A DNA stretch of 64,000 nucleotides from Malachius bipustulatus (GCA_910589415.1 OU342638.1:1426001-1490000); one strand, 5' to 3'; positions 35,179-45,761 are shown, counted from the first letter of the stretch. A program made the numbers and translations. The notes: a model not told the origin generated them from the letters alone.

Positions 35179-36575
35179 CCAAAAATTTATAACTTTCAGC
35201 CAGAACTTCACCAGATCCACGATTCCACCACTTACACGGACAGATGGGACTATCGCATCCACGGCTACTGAGAAGGCGAACTTGTTGGCGGGAGTCTTTT
35301 CTTCATACTCTTCCGTCGACTTTCATGGAAGAACTCCGTCAATAATCCCTTCCGTGGAGCCCAAAATGTCAGACATTGTTTTCCGACAGCGTATCATAAA
35401 GAGCATTATGTTAGCCTTAGACCCAAACAAAGCTTCTGGGCCCGATGACGTACCTGTTATCGTACTAAAAAAATGCGTCACTGAGCTGTCATCTGTTTTC
35501 TGCCGACTTGTAAACTTGTCATATAAAAAGGGAATATTTCGTTCTTGTTGGAAATGTGCACGGATCCAACCTATTCCCAAGAAAGGCAAAAAGACTATAC
35601 CAAGTAACTATCGACCAGTGGCACTGCTTTCAGTAATCTCCAAGATTATGGAGAAAGCTATTAACCAACATATTTTAAAATACTTGGAAGGAGCTAATAT
35701 AATCAGCGACCGCCAATACGGATTCCGCAAACAGAGGTCAACTGGTGACCTCCTCACTTACGTCACCGAGCTGTGGAACAGCGCAATCGAGCACCATGGG
35801 GAGTCTCGAGGGGTTGCGCTTGATATTTCTAGAGATTTCGACCGTGTTTGGCATGATGGACTGTTGGCAAAACTGCAGGCCTATGGCATGCCCGAGAAAT
35901 TCTGCTTGTGGCTTGCGAGTTATCTCGGAGATCGTTCATTGCAGGTGGCAGTCGATGGAGTTCTTTCTGAGACCTTTTCCATCAATGCCGGTGTGCCTCA
36001 GGGATCCATTTTATCTCCGACTCTCTTTCTAATATTTATAAACGACTTGCTTGAAACAACAAAAAATCCAATATACAGTTTTGCCTCCGACAGTACACTT
36101 CTTCTTATACGTTAGATGCGCGAACATCTGCCATCGACGCACAGACTCGCAGGGAGCAAGAAGCTGCCATACTTAACAATGACTTGCAAGACATTCTAAC
36201 TTGGGGCGATAGAAACCAAGTCCAATTTAATGCTGGAAAAACCCAAGCAGCCATCTTCTCCAAAAAGACCAACGTTTTGGAGTCAGATATGATGATGGCG
36301 GGACACTCTCTTACCCCAGCGTCATCTCTTCGTTTACTTGGAGTGAGCCTTGGAGCGAACATGTCCCGGCATGATCATGTTGCAGGTCGGGCGAAGAGTG
36401 CTTCTCAAAAACTTGGAACACTCTTCCGCACGAAGAAATTTTATACACCACAACAGCTTCTCCTCTTATACAAGGCTCAAATCCGATCATCCTTGGAGTA
36501 CTGCTCACATATTTGGAGCTCAGCTCCTAAACATACGCTGAGACTACTCGACTCTATTCAGAAAAGTTCTTTAGT
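35179..36575 (+). pseudogene. CR1/Jockey-type LINE, reverse transcriptase portion
   Basis: From about 35197 the frame reads as a LINE RT: ASGPDDVPVIVLKK, SNYRPVALLSVISKIMEK, QYGFRKQRSTGDLL, DFDRVWHDGLL, then GVPQGSILSPTLFLIFINDLL. The polymerase box is FASDST where FADDST is expected, so one catalytic Asp is lost. A frameshift near 36105 moves the thumb (SSLRLLGVSLGANMSRHDH) to another frame. The 5' end is truncated at about 35179 inside the LOA/R1-type LINE, with near-matching AAAGCGTG/AAAACGTG at the two junctions as a probable target duplication. The 3' end is displaced to 39745-39925 by a Penelope insertion. Confidence 0.8.
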
Positions 36576-36831
36576 GTGAAAGTTGTTTGTGATAAGTTTT
36601 TAGTCCTATTGTAAAATTTGTGAATGACGTCATTATGAGTTGGGTTGTTATTCTTTAGATTTCTGAGTGAATTAAGTTTGTTGTTGAGTCTAAAATGTTT
36701 CTCTATATTGGCATGAGCTACATCTTCTTCTATGTCTGTACGAAATTGGTTAAAGACGAAATTAGGTAGAATGGTGTTGATCTGGTTATATAAAATTTTT
36801 AGTTTGTAATTGTATTTGTTTAAAACAAACA

Positions 36832-38094
36832 ACTTTCACCCCTAAAGAACTAGAACTCTTAGACAAAGGACTTAAATTTTCAGTTTTCGGCTATAATATC
36901 AGACAAACACACAATCTATCTTTACACACAGACTACGCCATAGAAAAAACAGACACAAACAGAGACACAAAACAAACCATGAGAAACCGTTGCAGTAATT
37001 CCCTTCATAACTACATTAGTTTACACAATAAAATCAAATCTGACAACATTTATAATAAGGACTCCGCCACCTTGTTGAGGATTAAGAAGAAAATTACCCA
37101 ACACAACCTAATCATATCAAAGGCAGACAAAGGTAACTGTACAGTAATTATGGATAGATCATCTTACACAACAAAAATTAAAGATTTCATAAATAACAAC
37201 AACTTCACACAACTCAACTACAATCCTACCAATAGATTTTTCAATAACCTTAAATCAATAACCAAAACTTTATCCGACACCCTCACAATATATGGAGCTA
37301 AACACATCATTCCCACCAATTTCCACTCACCTAGACTTTACGGAATGCCTAAAATACACAAAGAGGACATACCTATCCGACCAGTAGTGTCACAAATAAA
37401 CACACCAGGTTGTAACTTGAACATTTTCCTCAAAAACATCATAGTAAACTTAACCAATTTCAAACCTAGATTCGCAATTAAAAACAGTAAACAGTTTGCA
37501 GACAACATTTCAAAACTTAAAACCAATAGCAACCAAACAATGATCTCATACGATGTCACAAATCTTTTCACTTCTATCCCAATAGACCATACAGTAGACA
37601 TAGTATTTAAACACCTTAAGAATAATATCCCACAAAAAGACGCCATAGACCTCATTTCACTGTTAAGACTAGCCTTAAAACAAAACTTCTGTCAGTTCGA
37701 CAACTCATTTTGGGTTCAGAACGACGGTTTAGCCATGGGTAACAGTATTTCTCCTTTACTTGCCGAATTCTTCATGGATGACATAGAGGACAAGCTTAGC
37801 AGGACAGACCTTTTCCGTAAAATATTACATTGGACCAGATATGTAGACGATTGTTTCGCACTTATAGAAGGAGACATCAATACAGCTACAGAAATATTAA
37901 ATTTTTTGAACACATTACACAATAACATCAAATTCACAATGGAAACTGAAATAGACAAAAAGATCAACTTTTTAGATTTGACAATTTCACATGACACAGA
38001 CAACAATAAATTAACTTTCAGTATTTTAGAAAACCAACACAGACTGACCATGTTATCCACTCTGACTCTAATCACCCATACCAATATAAACTAG
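36832..38094 (+). CDS. Penelope-like reverse transcriptase (partial)
   Basis: Open from about 36832 (TTFTPKELELLDKG) to the stop at 38094, without its N-terminal part, which lies inverted upstream. RT signature blocks follow in order: ADKGNCTVIMDR, PRLYGMPKIHK, PIRPVVSQINTPG, YDVTNLFTSIPI (motif A, Asp), a GLAMGNSISPLLAEFFM block (motif B), and WTRYVDDCFALI (motif C). The YVDD catalytic pair is intact. After the KINFLDLTI block the frame slips near 38050 and continues in the frame used by the next ORF. By relation to other Penelope RTs it would copy its own RNA, but it is truncated and shifted here. Confidence 0.85.
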   Translation, partial: TFTPKELELLDKGLKFSVFGYNIRQTHNLSLHTDYAIEKTDTNRDTKQTMRNRCSNSLHNYISLHNKIKSDNIYNKDSATLLRIKKKITQHNLIISKADKGNCTVIMDRSSYTTKIKDFINNNNFTQLNYNPTNRFFNNLKSITKTLSDTLTIYGAKHIIPTNFHSPRLYGMPKIHKEDIPIRPVVSQINTPGCNLNIFLKNIIVNLTNFKPRFAIKNSKQFADNISKLKTNSNQTMISYDVTNLFTSIPIDHTVDIVFKHLKNNIPQKDAIDLISLLRLALKQNFCQFDNSFWVQNDGLAMGNSISPLLAEFFMDDIEDKLSRTDLFRKILHWTRYVDDCFALIEGDINTATEILNFLNTLHNNIKFTMETEIDKKINFLDLTISHDTDNNKLTFSILENQHRLTMLSTLTLITHTNIN

Positions 38095-38222
38095 CCGCAT
38101 TCAGAACTTACATTCACCGTTTAAATAATATCCCACTAACACGGATAGACTACGATAACGAAGTTAAAATTTTACGATCCATAGCCACCAAAAATGGTTA
38201 TAATAGTCAGATTATCGACAAC

Positions 38223-38792
38223 ATGAACAGAAAATATTTATTAAACAAAACTCAAACTTCTTCATACATAGCCAACCCCATATCAGACTTAACCAACCCT
38301 AAATATCTTTCAATCCCGTACATAGGCCCCATATCTTCACAAATCGCCAAAATTTTACAACAACATTCAAACACCAAAATTTCATTCACAACAAAAGGCA
38401 CTTTATCACAACATCTGGTACATAATAAAGACACCCTCGACAAGCTGGATAAAAGTGGAGTTTATAGACTCAATTGTGCAGATTGCAGTGCTACTTATGT
38501 TGGTCAAACTTGCAGATCTCTAAAAATAAGAGCTAAAGAACACCTTCAAAAACACGAAACCTCAGCCTTTGGAACCCACATCTTTGATAATAAACATAAA
38601 TTCGATGTCAACGAAAATAGTACCATCCTTGTGAATTCCAATATGAGGGGACTCCTTCTGGATCTGCTCGAGCAGTATGAAATAGATAAAGAGTTGAAAA
38701 ACACAGAGTCTGTATGTTTGAACCAGCAATTACAATTTTTCAGATTCAATCCCATCTACAAATCACTTCCACACCAAAACACAAGTCATTAA
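38223..38792 (+). CDS. Penelope-like GIY-YIG endonuclease domain
   Basis: 189 residues in one frame, in reality the C-terminal continuation of the RT after the frameshift; open sequence in this frame extends upstream to about 38050. The GIY-YIG core begins GVYRLNCADCSATYVGQT (about residues 78-95), with the conserved Arg in a CRSLKIRAKEH block. A CxxC pair precedes the YVG, typical of the zinc-linked Penelope subtype. The nuclease in this family nicks the target DNA for insertion. Ends with a normal stop at 38790-38792. Confidence 0.85.
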   Translation: MNRKYLLNKTQTSSYIANPISDLTNPKYLSIPYIGPISSQIAKILQQHSNTKISFTTKGTLSQHLVHNKDTLDKLDKSGVYRLNCADCSATYVGQTCRSLKIRAKEHLQKHETSAFGTHIFDNKHKFDVNENSTILVNSNMRGLLLDLLEQYEIDKELKNTESVCLNQQLQFFRFNPIYKSLPHQNTSH

Positions 38793-39635
38793 TTTAATTC
38801 AATTTTTGTTGCCTCCATCGTTGTTTCTGAAATGTTTCAAGATCAATCCATTGTTTTTAAAGTTTTAATGTTATTTCCTTATTAATTTTACTTCTCAGTA
38901 TTACAAATTTACATCCATTTCAAACAATTCAGTTACTCCTAGTCTTTGTTTACATTCTATTTGATTTATGTTATTGTAATTATTATTATTATTTTCATCA
39001 ATTTTAACCCACAAATATCAATGTCATTTACATCCGATGGATGTCAATATGTCATGTTATTTACATACCTGCCAATGTCAAACTACCATTTCCAATCATT
39101 TGTAAAACTTTCTTTTTTTTCTTTTTCACATCGACTGATTGCTACTTGTCACTCATGATCTCAATTTAACAACTGTCACTTCCATCAGCTAATGACGTGG
39201 AAGTCGACATGGATGGAGAGAGAGGAAAGTTCTTGATATCAAATAATCTTCAGCATCCACCATCTTGCGTTGTTCTAGTCCAACCCGTCCCGGAGGATAC
39301 CGCTTCACGGTGTCCGGTCCGTTTTACTTGCCAATTATGTGATTTAAATATTATTAATCTAAGGATATTTCCTTGAGTCTTCAACTCGACATAATCGCCG
39401 GCTTTTCACTTAGAAAAGTTTTTGAATTTTTAACAATTTTAAGTTTTAACAACGTTAATAATTGTGCGCCCACGTGGCCCCACTTTTTGAATGAATATGC
39501 CTGTCTTGCTGTGTAACCCTCGGACTTTCGACCTTTGTAAATAACTGACAAGTAAGTGCCACTAATTTTTGTTCTCATGACAATTATGCACATCACCTGC
39601 ATTTGAGATTTCAACACCTTTTACCTTACTTTTCA

Positions 39636-39680
39636 GTTGTCCTGATGATGGGTGTCCTTACCCGAAACCGGTAGACAAAC
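39636..39680 (+). ncRNA. Hammerhead ribozyme-like motif at the 3' end of the Penelope element
   Basis: The core CTGATGA (39642-39648) is followed by a 4-bp stem (GGGT 39650-39653 with ACCC 39660-39663), then GAAA (39664-39667) and ACCGGT with the cleavage triplet GTA (39671-39673). TTGTC (39637-39641) pairs with GACAA (39674-39678) as stem I. Stem III is the palindrome ACCGGT with no loop, as described for Penelope hammerheads that are thought to work as dimers. One extra T at 39649 before stem II is a departure from the ideal core. Confidence 0.65.
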
Positions 39681-39744
39681 TCTTCATTAATCAATTATAC
39701 CCATTGACCTACCTCAATCGTTTTATTTATTCACCTACTATTTC

Positions 39745-39925
39745 AGACTATTTTTATGTATAGAACCGCATCACTTTGGAATAGCATTCCAAAGGGCGTG
39801 TTTCCTGAAGTATACAACCTACAGAGATTCAAGGGCAACGTGAATCGATCTCGGCTCATGCACTGCTCCCAGAGCATCATAGGGATTTCCCTGCAGTGCA
39901 TGTGCATTTTCAATAAAAAAAAAAA
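39745..39925 (+). pseudogene. 3' end of the CR1/Jockey LINE with A-tail
   Basis: The translation MYRTASLWNSIPKGVFPEVY followed by LQRFKGNVNR is the standard C-terminal block of CR1/Jockey ORF2. The unit ends with AATAAA and an A-run (39914-39926). It is the displaced end of the RT pseudogene at 35179-36575. Confidence 0.8.
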
Positions 39926-39927
39926 AC

Positions 39928-40332
39928 GTGGGGCGAACCAGGTTACTGGATGACATAGAAAGTCACAGTCTACTGGGTATGCCCCCGGACATAATGCCTA
40001 AGACAATCATGAACCGCTCTGCTTACAAGGTCCTTCTTCCGATAAGCGACGTGTGGGAGGACAACCGAAATGAACTCCTGAAAGCAGATTTCAGTTGCTT
40101 CACCGATGGATCGAAGACATTCACAGGAGCTGGAGGTGGGGTGTGTAGCGCTGGCTCCAAGAATAGAGTCTTCTCGAGCCTAGGCTTTCACGCAACCACT
40201 TTCCAGGCCGAAATCTATGCCATAAAGCTCGTGTCAACAAATTGTCTCAACAAGAAAATAAAGAGTAGTTGTACGAGAGCCTTTGTATTATTAACATCGA
40301 AAGGTTCGCTCTTTCATTTTAGAAGACTATAA
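39928..40332 (+). pseudogene. RNase H domain of the split LOA/R1-type LINE
   Basis: The frame reads TRLLDDIESHSLLGMPPD, then CFTDGSKTFTGAGGGV (RNase H first Asp block) and FQAEIYAIKL (Glu block), after which it decays. It resumes the LINE interrupted at 35178, so the CR1/Jockey element with its Penelope passenger lies between the RT thumb and RNase H of this copy. The third and fourth RNase H catalytic residues are not seen. Confidence 0.75.
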
Positions 40333-40689
40333 TTTAACACTAAATGAACGTTACAAATCGACCATATCTAATGTTTTTTCTGAACAGATTGTTCATTATT
40401 ATTATTAACATTATTATTATTACATCGTGATCATTAACATTATGAGTGATGGAATTTGTACTGTCAGATGGGTCATTCCCACCCGAAGTATTCAATTGTG
40501 AGAGTTTAAATAAAACAATGTGTTAGTTGTAGCGATTAATTCTCAATCTTATTATTATTCTGTCTAATAATTATTTTAAGGAGTGATTAAAATATAACTT
40601 ATCTGTGTTTAATTCCTTGCTCTCGAAGCACGGCCGCACGGAACGGAAGGATAGAATCGAACTGCAAAACCATCTTTAAACCTACACAA
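40333..40689. other. Unassigned AT-rich stretch with ATT repeats
   Basis: A short (TTATTA)n tract lies at 40395-40425. GATTAATTCTCAATCTTA followed by TTCCTTGCTCTCGAAGCACGG might be an LTR end, but no partner was found. Confidence 0.25.
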
Positions 40690-41035
40690 CAAGCTATAGC
40701 AATATTCTACGTTCAACTATAAAGACCCCATCGATCCACTTTCTTCCGCTAGAGTTTATAGAATAGGTTGTTCCTGTGGTACTGTATACATCGGAACCAC
40801 CAAACGCTGTGGTGAAGCTAGCCAGTGGAGAAGGTATGGCGTTACCAGATAATCACCCTATAAATGCCCGGGCAATCAGTTATCAGTGAACACGAGAGTG
40901 GAAGCATCGCTTGCGCACACGTAACCTTTGGTTATGTCCACCGCAGCTGTAGACGAAACTTTCGGAGCAAATCTCCATGTACCACGGCACAACAGCCCGG
41001 AATCGATTACGATTTCAACAAGTGTCTGGTAATAT
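40690..41035 (+). pseudogene. GIY-YIG endonuclease fragment of a second Penelope-like element
   Basis: Near 40755-40800 the frame reads RVYRIGCSCGTVYIGTTKRC, matching the GIY-YIG core with its CxC zinc ligands; further blocks downstream are broken by stops. Different in sequence from the copy at 38223-38792, so an older, separate insertion. Confidence 0.65.
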
Positions 41036-41950
41036 TATTTTAGCGTATTTGGTGATACGCAATTTTTAGATTTTGACAATATCTGCATGTCATATACCTT
41101 ATATTTTAATTTTAGGTCATTATTTAGATCTGCGTGTCCTACAGCTTCACTGTGGCACTTATATAATAGGGGTGGAGAACGTGCAGCGATAGTTAAGAGA
41201 AAATGTTTCGGGACGAACTTCTCGTAGAGAAACGAGGAATAATAATTTTGAACAAACTCAAATTCTAAATCAGATTCTATCAGAATACAAGTTGTTCTGC
41301 TGCTTTAATTTAAAAAGTTAACACTTTCGTATAGGTATCTAAGGTAAGATAAACGGGATGCCAATCAAATCTTTATTTACTCGTTAAACGGGTTCTAATC
41401 TATTTAGAACTACCTAAACTCTATAAAGAAATGATAAAAATAGGTTTAGGGTGATGAAGATGTTAAAATGTTTTTTTAAAGAATAAATTATAATGTAGAT
41501 TTAATGATCAAATTATGTTTACATTTTCTTGGTGCTGGTGCTGTTGGCTTTTCAACCTCCGGAGTCTTACAAGGGCACGTTAGGTTTATTTGGTTTTCAG
41601 AAAATCAACAGAAAAGGACTTCATAGCGACACCTAGTAGTTAATTATTTAAACTTGGTATAATTTCTCGTAGGCTGTGATATAGGTCCGTACAACAAAAT
41701 AATTCGATGCTGCGATCTATTCTGTAATAGGGAATTATGGGGAACTGTAATTTTACAGTTCTTTATAAAACGAACAAGGAATTCTGCTAAGAAAAGGAAC
41801 GTAACAAATACGTTACAAACGTATCTATAGTAACACCAGGAAGGTATTCATTTGCTTTGAAAAAAAAAACGGCACTAAAACTCGGTCTATGGAGTCTGGT
41901 CCTGGTTAGAACCTCATAAGTAGAAGGTATTAGACGAAGTCATATCTATC
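41036..41950. other. Unassigned AT-rich stretch
   Basis: No gene, repeat or terminal structure recognised. Confidence 0.3.
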
Positions 41951-43109
41951 ATAAACATATCCGAATCAGTATTCTCGACCAGAAAGAGCTTTTGAAAAAA
42001 AAAACTTACCAAAGGAGCACACTTGACAAGAAAAAACTCGCCGCTAGCCTGAAAGTATTGCAACAGGGAAACTACAGCGTGAACAGCCTCAAGAGATTAC
42101 TACAACAGTATGTAAATAAATGTAGAATGAAGACCACGACAGATAGCTGTATTCATTCCACCCGTACTGGTGGAATGAAAACATTGAAACAACCTGAGAA
42201 GAATGCATGAAGGCGAGGAGGAAATACACTAGACTGAACCAGAGAAGGCATAATCAAGACCCTGATGTGATAACCGAGGCTCAAACAACGCAAGAGACAC
42301 TCAAAAGAGAACTAAGACTGAAGATCAGGCGATCGAAGAAAGAGCACTGGATACAGATATGCCAGGACCTTGAGAAAGACGTGTGGGGCAAAGGCTACCA
42401 GATAGTCACAAAACATCTTGGGAAACAGGGAATGCCCTATAACCCAACGCCCGAACAAAAGATAAAGTGGTGCAAAGAGTTGTTCCCAAGAGCGACAAAA
42501 AAGCAATCTAGGTGGCAGAGGGGAACTACACAGACAAAACCCTTCACGAGGGAAGAACTGGAAACTGCTGCACGCAACATGAAAGCCAAAAAGTCTCCAG
42601 GCCCCGATCACATCTCGGCTGAAGTCATAAAAATGACGGTAGAAATAGCCTCCGACAGTTTCTTAGACATTTATAACCGCTTACTACAAGATCAAAGCTT
42701 CCCAGCCGAATGGAAAGATGCTGGAGTAATACTTGTATGGAAGGGCAAAGACACACTAAGTGCGTCCTCATATAAACCAATATGCCTCCCCATCTCAGTG
42801 GGGAAGCTATACGAGGCACTAATCAAGCACAGACTCGAAGAGGAGATTGAGAAGACGGGAGGATTGTTGCCGAACCAGTATGGATTCCGGAAAGGTAGAT
42901 CGACTACTGACCATTGAGAGACTATAATGAAGAGAGTAACTGAGTCGAATAACAATAAATGGATGGCAGCCGTGACCTATGACATCCAAAACGCTTTTAA
43001 CACGGCATCACGGTCCCATATTATGGACGCTCTCCAGCAAAGAAAAAAAAAATTCATCACCAGAACCGGCATAAGTCCCCAAGCTTACTCAAACGTATCC
43101 GGAATATAA
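41950..43109 (+). pseudogene. R1-type LINE fragment (endonuclease-RT linker and RT fingers)
   Basis: The main frame (42207-42917) reads KARRKYTRLNQRR, then FTREELETAARNMKAKKSPG, the palm entrance VILVWKGKDTLSASSYKPI, PISVGKLYEALIKHRLEEE and NQYGFRKGRSTTDH. After a TGA it continues ETIMKRVTESNNNKW and VTYDIQNAFNTASRS (RT motif A). It stops before the catalytic YxDD block. The upstream part (41950-42200) carries a degenerate YWWNE-like block with several stops. Both ends truncated; not functional. Confidence 0.75.
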
Positions 43110-43415
43110 TAATGATTGACGTCAAGCTTTTTGGAAAGCAAATGCAAAATAAATGCAAATATCAAAATAATAATCGTGCTACTGTTAATCTCGAATATAT
43201 TCCTTTGCCTGAAAGTGAAGAAAAAAAATAGCAATGCGACCGTAGTATCAAATAGGCCTTAGTTGTGACCTTAATATTAGTTTGCTATGGCTGTTTTTGG
43301 CTTCTTGCCCACCCAGCACCCCTATTTCGCTCCTCGGTCCCGAAAATATTGATGGAACTTAGGACACGTGGATGTTAATATTTATCTAATTTCCTTTTAT
43401 AATTATTTGAATATT

Positions 43416-44064
43416 TATACAGGGTGATTCCAAATTCAGTGCAAAGATTTTAAGGGCATATTTACCAGCCAAAAATAAGAAGTTTTTCTCATATAATCGT
43501 ATGTCCTAAATTGCTTTGTTTTCTAGATACAATTTTGAAAAAAAAAATCGATTTTTATCAATTTCACAAAAACCTCTCAGCCGATTTAAATAAAATTAAA
43601 AAATATTAAATGAATCTCAATAATCGATGTGAATTTATTACCTACTTGTTGTTTTAATAGGGCCTGGCACAGATTTTGATTTTATTCTTGGAAACAAAGC
43701 TAGATACGAGTAAAGCTCAAGAGGCAAGAAAGTTACATTATTGACCGCTTAATGTAAAAAAAATATATAAATTGTCAAAAGAGCAGTGGCGTACCATAAT
43801 TTTACCTATAAGTTTCAAGTAGGTAGCCCCCTGAGACGCCACTGGAATTAATAAATTTATGTTATTCCCATCAAAGGAAGTTCCTTATAACGACAAATAA
43901 GCCTACCAAATTTTATTTTAATCGGCTGAAAGGTTTTTGAGTAATTAATAAAAAAATAAAACGAAGCAAGTTAGGACATACGATTATATGAAAAAATTCT
44001 CTTACTTTTGTCTGGTAAATATGCCCTTAAAATCTTTGCACTGAATTTTGAATCAACCTGTATA
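43416..44064. mobile_element. 0.65-kb foldback with TATACAGGG ends
   Basis: The left end TATACAGGGTGATTCCAAAT matches inverted TTTTGAATCAACCTGTATA at the right. The arms share GCAAAGATTTTAAGGGCATA and ACATACGATTATATGA. The inner arms around TCGGCTGAAAGGTTTTTG also pair. No coding capacity. Confidence 0.85.
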
Positions 44065-44075
44065 TTTATATCAAT

Positions 44076-44207
44076 AAGTTTACGTTTCGGGACTGGTTAG
44101 TCCCTTTACAATTATTACAATTTATATCACAATTATTTATTGTCAATAAGTTGTGATATAAATTGTAATAATTGTAAAGGGACTAACCAGTCCCGAAACG
44201 TAAACTT
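44076..44207. repeat. Perfect 57-bp inverted repeat with 18-bp loop
   Basis: 44076-44132 (AAGTTTACGTTTCGGGACTG...) is the exact reverse complement of 44151-44207. The loop is TTATTTATTGTCAATAAG. It starts 12 bp after the foldback at 43416-44064. Confidence 0.95.
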
Positions 44208-44417
44208 TTGATCATCATTAATAATTTTAAAACTATCAATAAGCCGTAACCTATAGGACCCAAAATAATAAAAATAATATAATAATATTAAAAATTACTT
44301 GTAGATTAAAACTTTTTGTAAACGGATATGTTTTTATTGAATAAAAAACTAGAGAAGTAAGTATGTTTCTATAATTATCAATAAATGGTTGGTACATAAT
44401 ACTATTACAAGTTTTGT

Positions 44418-44806
44418 TATACAGGGTGTTTGAAAAATATACAAAAATTTCAGTATTTTTTGTTCTTGAACGGATCTGTATTCAAACTTTTAAAGAGTTT
44501 GATGAGATACACATCAATGACATGCCAGACTTCACAGATTTCAATAGACTACAATCGTAATTTATGTTCTTTATTCATCAAAAAATTAACATTTTTTTAA
44601 TAATATTTATTGAGCCGGTTTCAAGCAAAAATCTAAATTCCAGATCAAAATGTCACTCGTAGAATCGGATGCGGAAGTACAAAGAATACAGTGTTTAATT
44701 AAATATTTTCTGACCATTATTAGGTATGGTTTTTTTTAGAACCACCTCGTTGATGTCCTCTATCCACAGTTAGCGTTTGTCCTTTTACGAATGAAACACC
44801 CTGTAT
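44418..44806. mobile_element. MITE with TATACAGGGTGTTT ends
   Basis: Terminal TATACAGGGTGTTT and inverse AAACACCCTGTATA; 389 bp; the interior is not palindromic. Non-coding. Confidence 0.75.
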
Positions 44807-45100
44807 ACCTCTGTCGCCGGTTGTTTCTTGTACTAATGTAAAGTACCTAAGTAACTTATCTTTTCCCGTTCTTTTCTCAATCACATTTTCTTCTTTCTTT
44901 TAGTAAAATGAAGTCGCCAGTTATGAAGATTTAAGTAATCAAGAGAAACAGAGAAACTGAAAAGCCGTCTCGGGTTTGTTTCTAATGAATTTCTTGCCAT
45001 GTTCTGGTTCTTCTTCTTCATAAAGTTAAAAACTCCAATGACTTTATAATATAACACCTAAAACTATCACCCATAAAAGAATTTATTCGTGGATACCAAC
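44807..45100. other. Start of the host intron
   Basis: Directly downstream (minus strand) of the first coding exon of the host gene. The donor GTTGGT lies at 45100-45095. No other feature seen. Confidence 0.4.
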
Positions 45101-45231
45101 CTTATAAACTCAATAGCGTTCGTTTCTTTCTGCCTCAAAACCATCGCCTTGTTCCCCGCATAAACACAGCAGTCCAGCAGCATCAAGAGCACCAACGTTA
45201 GAAGAACTACCGCTCTGGCCGTCATATTCAT
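45101..45231 (-). CDS. Host gene, first coding exon with signal peptide
   Basis: ATG at 45231 (a second in-frame ATG two codons later) opens 43 codons plus two bases. The start MNMTARAVVLLTLVLLMLLD is a classic signal peptide with a basic n-region and a long Leu/Val core; cleavage after VYA (residue 25) is likely. The exon ends ...GAGTTTATAAG/GTTGGT, a usable donor. It leaves two bases (AG) that join the first base of the exon at 30778 to make an Arg codon, so both exons fit in phase. A 5' UTR acceptor may lie just upstream (AATACAG before GTGCAAGATG). The intron is 14,322 bp and full of mobile elements. Product: a small secreted acidic-tailed protein of unknown function. Confidence 0.7.
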
Positions 45232-45239
45232 CTTGCACC

Positions 45240-45761
45240 TGTATTAATTAGAGTTTATACTGTTCGTTTAACTAACGACAAAAGTTTAATGGTCGTAGTG
45301 ATAAATTGCGGATCTGTGCCACTGTGGCGTTATGCGGTAGGTATTTAATAAACAAACCAGACAAGCCGACGACCGGGTACACCGCCTGAATACGATTATT
45401 ACGCATCGGTAGGTACCGCGCTATACAGGGTGATTCGATTGTGAACATAACTTGGTGCTTCGGTACAGGATGACAAAGTTAAACCAGCTAGTGGAGTTTG
45501 AAGTTTCAGTACTTAACGGTTATTGTTAATGATTCTTAAACCTAACATCATATTCACTGCCAATATCTGATTGACTTGACTGCGTCGTTGCCAGTTAGTA
45601 AGGAATTAAAAGCAATATAAATAACATTATGTAGGTAATAATAATTTGTGTTAAGCTGATTATAAAATTATCAGATTTTTAGATGTTTCGATTTCAGCAT
45701 GTGTGACAAATTATAGCATGTGACAACTTTCAAAGCGCGACATAGGGGAATAACATGTGAA
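45240..45761. other. Upstream flank of the host exon
   Basis: Contains a lone TATACAGGGTGATTCG end (45422), whose partner was not found. No gene supported. Confidence 0.3.

Larger units (their letters stand above)
36576..39740 (+). mobile_element. Penelope-like element inserted in the CR1/Jockey LINE, with inverted 5' segment
   Basis: It contains an RT with YVDD, a GIY-YIG endonuclease and a 3' hammerhead-type motif. 36576-36832 encodes the segment upstream of TTFT on the minus strand (…FYNRTKNLSQTTFT), while the plus strand from 36832 begins with TTFTPKELELLDKG; the 5' part is therefore inverted relative to the rest. A frameshift near 38050 separates RT from endonuclease. It lies between the split halves of the CR1/Jockey LINE, about 80 residues of which are missing at the junction. 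Confidence 0.85.

Noticed and set aside
37338..38084. Minus-strand ORFs over the Penelope RT
   Set aside because: Antisense to a clear RT frame with all motifs.
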